Positions 1-12,700 of a stretch of 64,000 bases of DNA are shown here, piece by piece (position 1 is the stretch's first letter; every line of letters begins with the position of its first letter). Location of the stretch: NCBI GenBank assembly GCA_029721435.1, contig CM056573.1, forward strand, positions 49,450,501-49,514,500. The letters are read 5' to 3'. The stretch is from Gymnothorax reevesii. Its lineage: Eukaryota > Chordata > Actinopteri > Anguilliformes > Muraenidae. Position numbers and translations under genes: made by a program. The notes under the pieces are model-generated. The model saw only the letters and a list, made by a program, of their open reading frames with translations, was not told the origin of the DNA and did no database searches.

Positions 1-118
1 ATAGACTTTGTAGTGTACTGAATTTGAATATAGATCAGACAGGATTAGCAAATCATTGTATTCAGTTTTTTTCATGTTTTACTCAACGTCCCAACTTCAT
101 TGGAATTGGGGTTTGTAC
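1..118. repeat. Fragment of a common teleost MITE
   Basis: The stretch ends with CCAACTTCATTGGAATTGGGG preceded by an AT-rich AATCATTGTATTCAG segment. This is the right half of a MITE seen widely in fish genomes (recognised from memory of its end). A second, opposite-half copy starts at 22272 in this window with CCCCAATTCCAAAGAAGTTG, the reverse complement of the same end. Confidence 0.6.
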
Positions 119-586
119 CTCAAATTTTTCTAAAACAAAGCAGAATCCATGATACCCTCAGTTAGACAAAGTCGCCCAGGCCCTGAAGCAACAAAGCATC
201 TCAGTTAGCTTCACGCCAAATAAAACGGGCCCAAAGTCATTAATAAAGTTCCATTTTCAACTCATCAGACTACAGCATTATCCCAAAATGAGTAGGGGTC
301 ATCAACCAAAGGACAATTCAATATCAAGAAAGGCAACGGAGGAAAGGAATTCTTCAGACCTGGGGGCAAAAAAGTGCATGAAAAAAGACGATTTGTTAAA
401 ATTGGGGAAACGTTTTCATGCACTTTGTAACCTTTAAGACTATTCCAACATGATACACACATGCACATATTCCCTGGCCTGATTATATGCAGGTTTTCCC
501 CTGAAGGAGTAACACCCCTTGTCTTCTATTCTTCCTCCCAAATCACAAAAAGCTCTTCCTTCCTGTCCTTCCCCAGCCCTCCTCAC
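119..586. other. STK31 intron, no recognised content
   Basis: Ordinary intronic sequence between the MITE fragment and the exon 15 donor. I see no exon matching the kinase-side part of STK31 and no clear repeat. Confidence 0.5.
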
Positions 587-718
587 CTCCTCCAGGCTTC
601 CCTCCTCCACCAGCCTCCACCGCAGCTGACACCTCAGGATCTTAATGCTCTTCTTGATGAGAAATAGTCTGTCTGCATTTGGGCAGTCACTCTGCCACTG
701 GTGCAGCTCCTCCTTAAA
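587..718 (-). CDS. stk31: STK31 coding exon 15 (last exon in window)
   Basis: One hundred thirty-two bases (44 residues), acceptor CTTTCAG, donor GTGAGG. It encodes LFLIKKSIKILRCQLRWRLVEE, matching the LLSIKKTLKSLKALLRWKLVEK region before the kinase-like domain. No further exon was found between this one and the left edge. Confidence 0.93.
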
Positions 719-3700
719 CTGAAAGCAGCACGCAATGTCACAAGGCATCAGGGAGACCGTTCGTAACAAGCCAGAAGTAAAAATCAATTGTTTATGGTAT
801 TTACTTTCAATCAAATTTTTACTTTTTCAGTTCTTGGGCACATACATTTCCATATCTGAAGTGCTAATAAACCCACTAACTGTGAAGTAAAACAACCCAG
901 TCATTTTGTTTTTCTGGGCTGCCTTTTTCTTAAGACATGGCATTTAGCATGGCATTCAGATTTGGCACTCCTTCTCACGTCACGTACAGGCTCGTATGAA
1001 TTGTTCCGCCCTTCATCTGAATATCTCCACCCACGCCTTATTTTTCACGGCAACATTGCAATTTCAATGCATAAAAGCCAATAAGTCCGCCATTTTTTAT
1101 TGTTTGGTTTACAGGTCTGCCAACGCAGCAAAACACAATTGCAGAAAAAGAAAATGGAAATAATATTAACCACATACAAAAAAAAATCCTGCCTATCTCA
1201 GCTGACACAAGAGCTGCATGTTAGAACACTTCGTGAACAGCCTCAAGCCTACCACAAAATCCGTTTCTAACTCGTCCCCTTTCCCTGGCCTTCGCCTAAG
1301 AACTGGATGGATTTGCAGGAGAATGTAAGGAGGTGTAAATCTGTCAAAGTTAAGACATTAGGCTTTTCTTCAAATTCATTTTTGATTGTATAGGTATGGC
1401 TTCTGACAGCAACTAGCTTACCCGCAAAAGTGTAAGCTAAAATACAACCTCATGACTCAATAAATGCCTCGTTGTTTGTAAAACTCACTTTGCATTTTTA
1501 CGTTACCTAGCTCACCAAGTCTCCCCTCTGACATCGCAGGAAGTGGTAGCTAGGGTCGGATGCTACCAGAGGAGTGTACCACGTGCAGGAAGTGAGACTA
1601 GTGAGGTAGCTGGCTAGGAGAGTTACACTTGGCCTAAACAGGGGCGTTACCAAGGGGGGAGCAGGGAGTGGGCAGTGCCCACCCTGAGAAAAGTTCTGCC
1701 CACCCAATGAAAACTCAAGATAAAAAAACTGATTTAATACTATTTGACAGCAAACACTCGATATCCCACGTGATTCACAGCCGGAGGTAGACAGCCATTA
1801 AGAGAGAGCTTTATGTATGCTTCATCTATCTATCTATCACTACATGTGATTGGTGGATTCCTCAGCCAGTCTATTCTGATGTGAAACTAACCAATGGGTA
1901 CCCTCGAATTACTAGGAACCCTCCCATTCCCCGAGAGGTCACATCTACGTTGCTCATATCCACCCTGAATGTTCTCTCTCCCCTGGAGATGGTCACAGCG
2001 CTAAGGTCAAAGGTCAAATCCAGCAAAAAACCTGACATTGCACATCGACGGATCATAGTGAGTTACCATACCAAATTTGGTGACACTGCAATAATTAGTT
2101 GCCGAGTACTGACCTAGACAAAATTTAAAGGGTCATGGTCACAGAGCTAAGGACACTTTATCATGTCTGCCACCCAGTAGTGGAGCTACAGGGGGGGGGG
2201 GGGGGGGGGGAAAGACACGTCCCTTTCAGTCCTGGCTAGATCTCAATCATTTTCCTTTATTGACGTCTTTTCCAATTATCGTAATTGGCAACAGAAGACA
2301 CGGTTTCTCACCGTATGCCATCTAACAGTGATGAAATCACGGGCTTAATTCAATGTAGAAAAATTATTTACTTATTAATTGGCTAATGCTTCGCGTGATT
2401 TAACTGGTCTTTGTTCCAATGAAATGCGGACTTTCACTCTCGGTATTTCGTGGGTTGATTAAAAAAAAAAACAAAACAAAACAAAAAAAAACACAGTGGC
2501 ACTCGGCAGTTAAATAGCCTAGGTTATAACAAGCGTGCGGCTCATGCCATCTGCGTGAGAGTCGACAGGTAGGCTATGCAATTTGGAATAATGTAGATTT
2601 AAATTCAGCAAATACGCGTCCAGAGGATTGATTGTCGTCTTACCTAATCGGGGAGAACAATCAGCACCTGTTCAGTGCGGAGTGCTCTCGGAGTGAACCT
2701 TTTGTTAATCATGAAGATGACTGAGAACAGGTAGGGATTTATAATTGTTTTAACCCCTTTGTGCAGAAGCCAAATTTGGCTATTTATGGGTTACCCACTT
2801 TAATTCTGTATAATTCAAGATTTAAGCTTCATAAAGAGGGAAAATGTGGCTCAATTCAGAAAAGACACTTACAGCATTTAGAATTACATAGCATTTCAGT
2901 TTATTTTCATGATTTTGGTAGAGAAAATGAGCTGCAAACATAAAAAATCTTCATGAGATTTCACCATTGAAATGGCAAAAAAAATTATTCTGAGGATTGA
3001 AAAACTGCTGGGGCTTAAAACTATACATTTCTGGTATGATAAACTCCTTGACCACAAGTAGAATTCATCTTCAACATTACATTCTAGATTGCCTACATGC
3101 TATTAGCCAAATTATACAGCTATCCAAGTGTCTCCCCGAAGTCTCAAAATGATGTCCTGTCAAATCATAAAAAAATCATGTATATAACACAAATAAAGTT
3201 TTAAGGCATGAAATTTAATATGAACAAATGATTTTCTGGTTGAGTTTAGTATGAATTTATCAATCTCAGTGCAGTTGAATATCAGTGGTCACCAGTAACC
3301 TCTCCAAACACAAAACATGCCTTTTCTCCATAATAAAGTTTAGAGTTTTGGCCATTTTTCTTCAAAGTCCCCCAAACCAGCACAAACACGCACTAAATAA
3401 ACTGCTTATTAAACGGTCAGAACATTCCCCTTGTAATGGAAGATACCAGTCTCCTCTTCTAAGCTCAGGAACCCATTTCAACACTTATAAGGAACAAGTA
3501 CAACTCACTAAGTGTTGAAATGAGGTTACTGGTGACCACTGATATTCAACTGCACTGAGATTAATAAATTCATACTAAACTCAACCAGAAAATCATTTGT
3601 TCATATTAAATTTCATGCCTTAAAACTTAGTGTTACATACATGATTTTTTTTATGATTTGACAGGACATCATTTTTGTTCAAGTTTAACAGAACAGAGAC

Positions 3701-6700
3701 TCCACTTTCAGGGAACAATCCATTGCCTCCCTGGATTCAAAAGAAACGTGCAATGAACGTACCAGGGGGTCCACCCTAATGCACGGGCAGTTCGCGTTTT
3801 AAACAGGAAAAAACCTTGACATTCGACTTTGTTAAGTACATATACATTCCAAAAAAAAAACAAAAAAAAAGACAAAGTAGCAGCCTCTCACCTCTTTCAT
3901 GAATCCCTCCTCCAGAGACCGATGTATCCAGTAGCAGGAACCATCCGGTCCTGTTTCATTCGAAATAATTCCAATTGACCATATCCTTTTCTCATTCAAA
4001 TCCTGTAAATGAAACTGAACACTTCAAGGCCAGTTTTGCAAACGTGTTTTCTATAAATCGCGTCCATTTCAGCCGCGTAATGTGCACAACGTAGACAGGA
4101 TACAACCGAGCCTGCTGATACGCATAGGCTTGCATGCTCTGTGTTTGTCCAATCAATGTGTTTCACTTACTCTAAAATGTAAACACTCAGGAATTGGATA
4201 AGAAATGAGCCAATCAATACATTGTTACCAGGATAGCTTCAGGAGGGCATGAAGTGTAACTCTACAATTACGCAGAAGAGCCTGAGTGTATGGTTGAGTG
4301 ATTGGCTATCAACGCCAGTACTCGGGTGGAAATAAGGAAGCGCTGAATTTGTCAATGAAGGAATCTAAATCCACGGTAGGGAACTACGAATTTTTTTGTA
4401 TGTGACGACTGTAATTAACAGTAGAATGTGAGAGAATCAATACCATGTCGATTTTTTTGCCTCAGAAAACTGATTCTTCTGAACCACTAATTGGAATACT
4501 GTTGGCTCACTGTGGCTAAACTGGCTGCTACAGAGGATAACAATTTTTTCTGTGTCAAGATATCGTTTTCTCAAACTGCTGGATCGATACTATGGGCAAG
4601 GATACTGACCAGTTTGCACATCAGGCTTAGCTGAGGAGTTTAATTCATGCAGCTCTTGAAAAACAGGGCGTGGAGTGAACTTCCCCATATTCAGAACCAC
4701 GTTCGAGGTCTGCTTGCTAGTGAACATTCAATAACTGATCCAGGGGTGCTATCTAGTGATCGAGTACAGTAACAGCGTGCTTAAATTTGCAGGTCTATAG
4801 ACGCAGGCATCTACATCTGCAGAAAGGGGTTAAACGGCTGTTTTGTGCAACCCAATTCTCTGTTCTGCCACTGTGCTGAATTTAACCCGCGATTTAATCG
4901 CTGTTAGATCACATGTGGAGAGAAACCGTGTCTTCACTTGCCATGTACGATAATTGGAAAAGACGTCAATAGATTGAGATCTAGCCGGGACTAAAAGGGA
5001 CGTGTCTTCGCCCCCCCCCCCCTTAGCTCCGCCACTGCTGCCACCTGTTCCCAAGAAAGAAAAAATGTTTGTTATTCTCAAGTGCAGAGCTTTTACTTTA
5101 ATTTATTAGGCCTCTTTATTCCTTTTGAGGTGTGCATGTTATGCAGACAGAGATTTGTTATTCATTTTATTGGTTTTATTATATTTTATAGTTTGTTATA
5201 GTTAGTTCAGTGTTTTAAATATTGTGATGAAGATTTGCAAAAAATAAAATGCATTTTGAACGCCACAGGTGAAAGCTCTCAAATACTTTTTGAATTTTGT
5301 TTCTATCTGCGACAGAGGCTTAAATATCACCTTTTTGCTAGACATTGACACCTGGGTGCTGTTTTTCAGAAAACTTCAGGTTATAGGGGTTCTTTTCAAA
5401 ACGCTCATAGATTTTCATAGGCATTTTTTTGAATAGGCCACAGGCCTAAATGGGTTAAAAAAAAATAAAAAATCATCTGACCGTTTTTGAGATACGGCTT
5501 TAAATGGACGACGCCGATGCAGACACTGACGTCGCCGGACGCAAAGTGACAATAGATTACTGGCCTACGGCCGGCAACCTAAAAATGCCAATAGCTCAAA
5601 GGCTCCACCTGCACTCGAAAAGGGGCGCTGCTCCTGGATCAATCTTGAGGTGCCTTGTACATGAAACCTCAGAGATTTTGCTAAAACTTTGTCTAAAAAT
5701 ACTTTATGGTACCAATGAACACCTATATTAATGAAATTATAACAGATTTTAGACAATTTGGTCAGCTCTTTCTATGTATCCTGTTTTACCTAGTTTCTGG
5801 ACTAAGGAATTTCTGCCAAAAAAGGGTCTCAGAAACACTTTGTTCATAAAGTATGCTCATACAGAAGGAGGTTGAACATCAAAGTTTTAGTTTCACAAAT
5901 GAATGTTAAATATGTATTTTTGTCTGGTATAAATGCCATTACTATCATCCAGGGCCCTTGGGGTCAACTTGGGGTCTGAAGTCCAGGGTCTGAAAGGGTC
6001 ATTGTGGCCCAAAGTGGATTTCAGTCACCCCACTAAAGATACTGTTAGCCTAAAACTTAGTTTGGGGATGGAAAAGTTCCCAAATATGAGGAAGAACCAC
6101 ATTTCCAACAGTAACATTCACTGAACTGTATCCTAGGGACCCCAAAAATGTGAAAAATCACTTGCCGCTTTAAAAAGATTAGGAATTTGGGGGCCCTCCT
6201 CTCACCCCTCAGTTGTCTCATTTTGCTTCAAAACAAAATTACTAATTCACATAAGTCAACAAGAGCAACGCAGAGCGTGGCATATGCCCCCGCCTGTATG
6301 TTGATCAAGGGCATTGGAGATGGCTGCTGTGGCGGCCATATTAGATATCGCACGACGCTGGTTTTCGAAAGGAACCTTCCTCTAGCCACTTCCAATAAGC
6401 CTTTAAGAAATGGCATCAATCCGACGAGGGATTCTATAGTTATCCCACGGAAACAAAAAGTTAACGGACGACAGGCGGACGGACGGACGGACATGGTGTG
6501 GACATAGTGCCCCCTTTCCTCTTTGGAGGGCAGGGGCATAAAAAGGGGCATGGCACCCAAATTTCAAGAGGGCACCACCGAAAACCGTAAGAGATATTGA
6601 CACAAAACTTGGGATTCTTTTGTTTGGTACCATGAAGTATTTTTGGACCGAATTTGAGCAAAATCTGAGAGGTTTCATGTAAATGGGTGGCCGAGTTCAC

Positions 6701-9700
6701 ATGGAGTGACCCTATTGTCTTTTCTGAGAGCATCGACCTCCGTTGATTTGAGGGGCTGAAGCGCAAGGGGCTCCTTCATCATGTATATCTAAGAATTATA
6801 ACAATTGTTTAAAAAAAAAAAAAAAACAGCAAAAAGTGAGGATGCTTTTTTAAATTTTCATTTTGCCCTCCGAACTTTGGGTCACTTCGCAGGGTGCCCG
6901 TAAACCAAACTATGAAAAAAGTGTGGCCTTAGGGTGCTTTCACACCAGGGACTCGAGCACGGATCAGAGAACACTTGACCCCAAAGTCCATGTTTAATTG
7001 GTAAGTGTGAACACGAGACCGCTTGGAATATGCGGTCTCCAGCACGGTTAATCTGTACTCATACCGAATGTGGCATGCTACAGAACAATCGTACCAAATA
7101 TGAAAGCGCCTTAACTTGCTATATGTGTACTATCCACTTATTCTCTCACTGCTTTATACAACTAACCTAGGTCACAACGCTAGGCTAGCAACAGAATTTA
7201 TATTAAAGGGGACCCATTTTGCTTTTCCGAAGACACTGTAATGTGAATATAGGCCACTAGATGGCAGTATTTACCTTTTTTTTGTTAAGCTCAGACTGGA
7301 GTCATGTTTAGACATGTCCTGGACATGTCTGGGGCAAGTCTCAGAAAATTAAAAAAAAGAGGTCTAAATGTGGGTGGGGTCTGCAAAAGAGTATATAAGG
7401 AAAAGAATTGAGACAGTAAAGTAGTAGGAGAAATTGCAAGAAGATGACCAGACCTGTCATTTCTGATCAAGACCTGTGACGTTTCTTTTGTGGATTTTGC
7501 CTGTGTTTGAGCATTTTTCTTTACCCAGGACATCACCAAGCCACCCCAACAAAAGGGACTGTAAATATTTCTGTTTTGTTTGTATATAATTCAATCTTGG
7601 TCATTAGTTGTTAGTTAGTGGTTATTGTCTTTGTCTGTTAATTAAATGTGTTGAGGTTTTTAAAACTGTGTGTGTCATCCCTTGCTGTTGCTGTTGTGTT
7701 GTTTTAAATGTAATAACAAATTGGGGCCATAACAAATTGGGGGCTCAAGGTCCAGGATAGACCATTGTGTGAGTAATTTATTAAAAATCTAACATTTCAA
7801 ATTGTAAAATTGATTTTTTTTAATTGAATACATATATATTGACAACAGCAATGGATGATTTCTTGGCATCACCAACCGTAGGGGTTTTGAAGTCTTTTAA
7901 AAAGACAGAACTGCTAGAAATTTGCAGACATTTAGAGCTGACAGAGGTGAAACCAGCCATGCGAATAGCAAGACTGGCTCGAGAGATAGTTGAATATTAC
8001 ATTGATGAAAATGTGTTTGCACCCGGAGATCTGGAACAGTTTCCAGTGGAAAATCCAAATATAGAAATGGAACTTCAATTAAAACTGCTACAGATTGAAA
8101 GGGAGGAAAGAGAAAAACAAAAAGAATTTGAGAGGGAGGAAAAAGAGAAAGAAAGAGAAGAAAAAGAAAAACAAAGGCAGTTTGAGTTAGAAAAATTAGC
8201 AAGAGAAGAAAAACAAAGAGAATTTGAGTTAGAAAAATTTGCAAGACAGAGAGATTTTGAATTAGAGAAATTCGATAGAGAAGAAAGACTCCAAATGGAG
8301 CAACTAAAAATAAAAATTCAAACTGAAAATAAATTTCGGGCTAGCCAGGAGGTAAAACTGGTGCCTCCATTTTCGGAAAAGGATGTTGACAACTATTTCC
8401 AGTGTTTTGAAAAGGTAGCAAAGAGTTGCCAGTGGCCAAAGGAACACTGGCCTCTGATGTTGCAAACTGTCCTCAAGGGTAAAGCTCAACAAGCCTATTC
8501 GGCTTTGTCTGCAGATGATTCCTCTGATTATGAGGTTGTCAAAAAGGTTATTATGAGAGCTTATGAGTTGGTTCCAGAGGCTTACCGACAGAAATTCAGA
8601 GGTCTGAAGAAATCTGAAAATCAGACTTATGTTGAATTTGCTCATGAAAAGCAGGTTTGCTTTGAGCGCTGGTGTACTTCTATGGAGGTCAAGGATGATT
8701 TCAACTCACTAAAAGAGATGGTGTTAGTTGAAGAATTCAAGAACTGTGTTAAAGATGATGTTAAGACCTACCTTAATGAGAAGCAAGCACTGAATTTGCA
8801 ATCAGCTGCCAAATTTGCAGATGAATATGTTCTCACACATAAGTCCAAATTTCAGTCTAGCAGTAATAATAGATGGTCCCAATTTCAGATAAAGGGTTAT
8901 GGTGATACCCAAGATTCCTCACCCAAAGACAAAGACAAATCTGGTGATGGTGCTCAGAAATCCAGTAACGGGTCTGATCAAAGTGTGAAAGCTGACAGTG
9001 ACAGAAGTGGTCTAGTTTGCAGATATTGCAAGAAATCTGGTCATGTTACAACTAACTGTTGGTTCCTTAAAGCTAAAAAAGAAAAAGAAAAGGATACCAA
9101 ACCAAATGCCTTTGTGAAAACAAGGTTAGAAACCCCTGTAGTAGATAACCAATCTGCTGAATTGCCTGCTTCTTGTGGGGCTAAAAAGCCTAATACAGCT
9201 GACTTTGTGAGGGAGGAATTTCTTCCATTTGTGTCAGAGGGATTTGTGGCTCTGAATGAGCATACTACTCCTGTCCCCATATATATCCTAAGGGATACCG
9301 GAGCTTCTCAGTCACTTTTGTTGATGGACTCCTTGGAGTTACGTGATGAGACCGCTTCAGGGGATTTCATACTTGTACAAGGTATTGAAGGGAGGACTGT
9401 ATCTGTACCCCTGCGCTCTATATTCTTGAAGTCAGATTTAGTTACAGGACAGGTAAAGGTGGGACTTATGTCAAGTCTACCTATAAAGGGTGTTTCTCTG
9501 TTGCTGGGCAATGACCTGGCTGGGGGCAAAGTAATTCCCCCTGTTCATCTTACTTCACAGCCGAGCACTGAAGATGGGGATGAGGACCCATCTCTGTATC
9601 CTTCTTGCGCAGTGACTCGTGCTATGGCCAAGAAGGCTAAAGAAGAAGATGATGTGGTGCCGTCCAGTACATTGAATAGTCAGGACTCAGGTGGTTCGCC

Positions 9701-12700
9701 TCATGACTCTGATTGGCCTACTATGGTTTCTCCGTTTGAGGACTTATCAGATACTTTTATCAGTTCTCTATTCAGCCAGCCGGATGGGTCTGGTGATTCT
9801 GATGTGTCTGGAGACTTGTCTCTGTCCAGAGAGCGGTTGATTGAGGAGCAAACTAATGATCCTGAAATTTGTGTACTAAAGAGGAGAGCCCTTCCTGATA
9901 AAGAAATAGACGCAGTTCCAGTTGGGTATTATCTCAAGGATGGTGTGCTGATGCGGAAGTGGCGCCCTCCTGATATCCCTGCCAATGCAGATTGGGCAGT
10001 GGTCAGGCAAATTGTTGTTCCGAAGGTCTACAGGAATGAGATCTTAACAATGGCTCATAGTTTACCTTTAGGAGGTCATCTTGGTGTTAACAAGACTGTT
10101 GATAAGATCATGAAACACTTCTTTTGGCCTGGGCTTCGGAAAGACGTTTCCAACTTTTGCAAAACCTGTCACACTTGTCAGGTAGTTGGAAAACACCAGT
10201 TAGACCCACCTGTAGCTCCATTGCAGCCTATCCCAGCATTTGGGGAGCCATTCTCTAGGGTCATTGTTGATTGCGTTGGTCCATTACCCAAGACTAGATC
10301 TGGAAATCAGTACTTGTTGACAATCATGTGTGCATCTACCAGATTCCCTGAAGCCATACCTCTACGTAACATCAAGGCAGCTGCAATCTCGAAGGCTTTG
10401 ATAAAGTTCTTCACGTTGTTTGGCCTTCCCAGGGAAATTCAGTCAGACCAGGGTAGCAATTTCACTTCAGGATTGTTTCAGCAGGTTGTGTATGAACTAG
10501 GTGCAAAGCAGATTCTTTCTAGTGCCTATCATCCAGAAAGTCAGGGTGCCTTAGAGCGGTTTCATTCCACTCTCAAGACAATGATGAGGACTTATTGTTA
10601 TGACCATGAGAAAGACTGGGATGAAGGGGTTCATTTGCTGTTGTTTGCAGCTAGAGAAGCAGTGCAGGAGTCTACTGGATTCAGTCCATTTGAGCTAGTG
10701 TTTGGTCATGAAGTGAGAGGACCTTTGCTATTATTGAGTGAACAATGGCAAGAGAAAGAGCCGCATATCAGTCTGTTAGACTATATTAGCAAGTTCAAGG
10801 AAAGATTGCGTGCAGCTTGTGACCTTGCCAAAGAGAACTTGAAATCAAGTCAGGGAAAAATGAAAACTTGGTATGATCATAAGGCTAGAAGCCGTGAGTT
10901 TAAACCAGGAGAAAAGGTCCTTGTGTTGTTTCCCTTGCAGTCCAATCCATTGCAGGCTAGATTTCATGGTCCTTATGAAATTCTGACAAAACTCAATGAT
11001 CTCAATTACATTGTGAAGACTCCAGATAGGAGAAAACCAAAACAATTGTGTCATATTAACATGCTAAAGCCTTATCATGAAAGAAATGCTAGGGTTGCTG
11101 CCGTCACTTCAGATTCTCCTATGGTCAAAACGTGTGAAGATGAGGGGGAGTTTCAAGATGATGAACCAAGAATTAAAGCTGAAGTTCTTTCATGTAAATT
11201 ATCAAACACTGAAGTGTTGCAAAATCTTGATGTAAAACTCCAGCACTTAGAACCCTCACAGAGAGATCAGTTTGAAAGGTTGATCAAGAAATATGAGGAT
11301 TTGTTTCCTGATGTTCCAAAGAGAGTTACTATAGCCTCTCATGATGTAGATGTTGGTGATGCCAAACCAATAAAACAGCATCCATACCGGATGAATCCTG
11401 AAAAGAGAAAGATTGCTGAGAAAGACTAGAACTGATGTGTTTCCAATACCTAGGATTGATGATTGTATTGATAGTGTAGGGCAAGCAAAGTATCTGACCA
11501 AGATTGATTTATTGAAGGGTTATTGGTGTGTGCCTTTAACTGAGAGGGCCAAGAGCATCTCTGCTTTTGCCACACCATCTGGATTGTACCAGTATGAAGT
11601 CCTACCCTTTGGCATGAAAAATGCCCCAGCCACGTTCCAAAGGATGATACAGTCTACAATCGCCGGATTGCCACACACGGGTGCGTACATCGATGACCTG
11701 ATCACACGGAGTGACTCCTGGGAAGAACATCTAAAAGATGTAGAGACGTTGTTCCAGCGCCTGACCCAGGCTAACCTGACTGTTAACCTGAGCAAGAGTG
11801 ACTTTGGTTGTGCTACTGTCACCTATCTTGGCTACGTCATAGGCCAGGGTAAGGTGGCACCCATAAATGCTAAAGTCCAAGCCATCATGGACTTTCCAGT
11901 TCCTGACAACAAAAAAGCTTTGCGCCGCTTCCTTGGAATGATCAGGTACTACCGCAAGTTCTGCAAGAACTTTGCTGAGATTGCTCTCAGTCTAACTAAC
12001 CAACTGAAGAAAGGCGTAAAGTTCACCTGGGATGATGCATGCCAGAGAGCCTTCGATCACCTGAAGTCTCTGCTGTGTCACTTCCCCGTGCTCAAATCTC
12101 CTGACTTCAACAAACCGTTCTCCATCGCGGTCGATGCTAGCGACCAAGCTTGTGGATCTGTGCTCCTACAGAGAAGTGACTCTGATGACATTAAGCATCC
12201 TGTGGCATACTTCTCCAGGAAGTTCAATCGCCACCAAAGGAACTATTCCACAATAGAGAAGGAACTGTTGGCTCTGGTCCTTTCTTTACAACACTTTGAG
12301 GTTTATGTTTGTACAGGAAAAAAGCCAATGATTGTGTACACTGACCACAATCCGTTAATGTTTTTGAGTAAGATGAAAAACAAGAATCGGAGATTGTTGA
12401 ATTGGAGTTTGATTTTACAGGAGTTTGACTTAGAAATTAAGCATGTGAAGGGTACAGACAATGTAATTGCTGATTGCTTATCCCGTGTTTGAATGTGCAT
12501 ATATATATCATGTGTTTGAATATTGTATGATATGTATATATAGACAAGTGTTCACTTTACCATTTTGTATTGAAAAGAAAAATTTTGCCTTTATGAGTCA
12601 AAATTTTTCCCTTTTGGAATGGAGGTGTAATGTGAATATAGGCCACTAGATGGCAGTATTTACCTTTTTTTTGTTAAGCTCAGACTGGAGTCATGTTTAG

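Noticed and set aside
6187..6766. Overlapping frames of about 100 residues on both strands
   Set aside because: They cross a GGAC-tract repeat, lack start context or splice sites, and resemble no known protein.
7291..7539. An 82-residue antisense frame repeated identically at 12680-12928
   Set aside because: It lies wholly within the two LTRs and is a by-product of LTR identity, not a gene.
7824..12492. An endogenous retrovirus with envelope
   Set aside because: No frame follows RNase H before the 3' LTR except short chance frames, and the domain order is that of the Gmr1 retrotransposon group.
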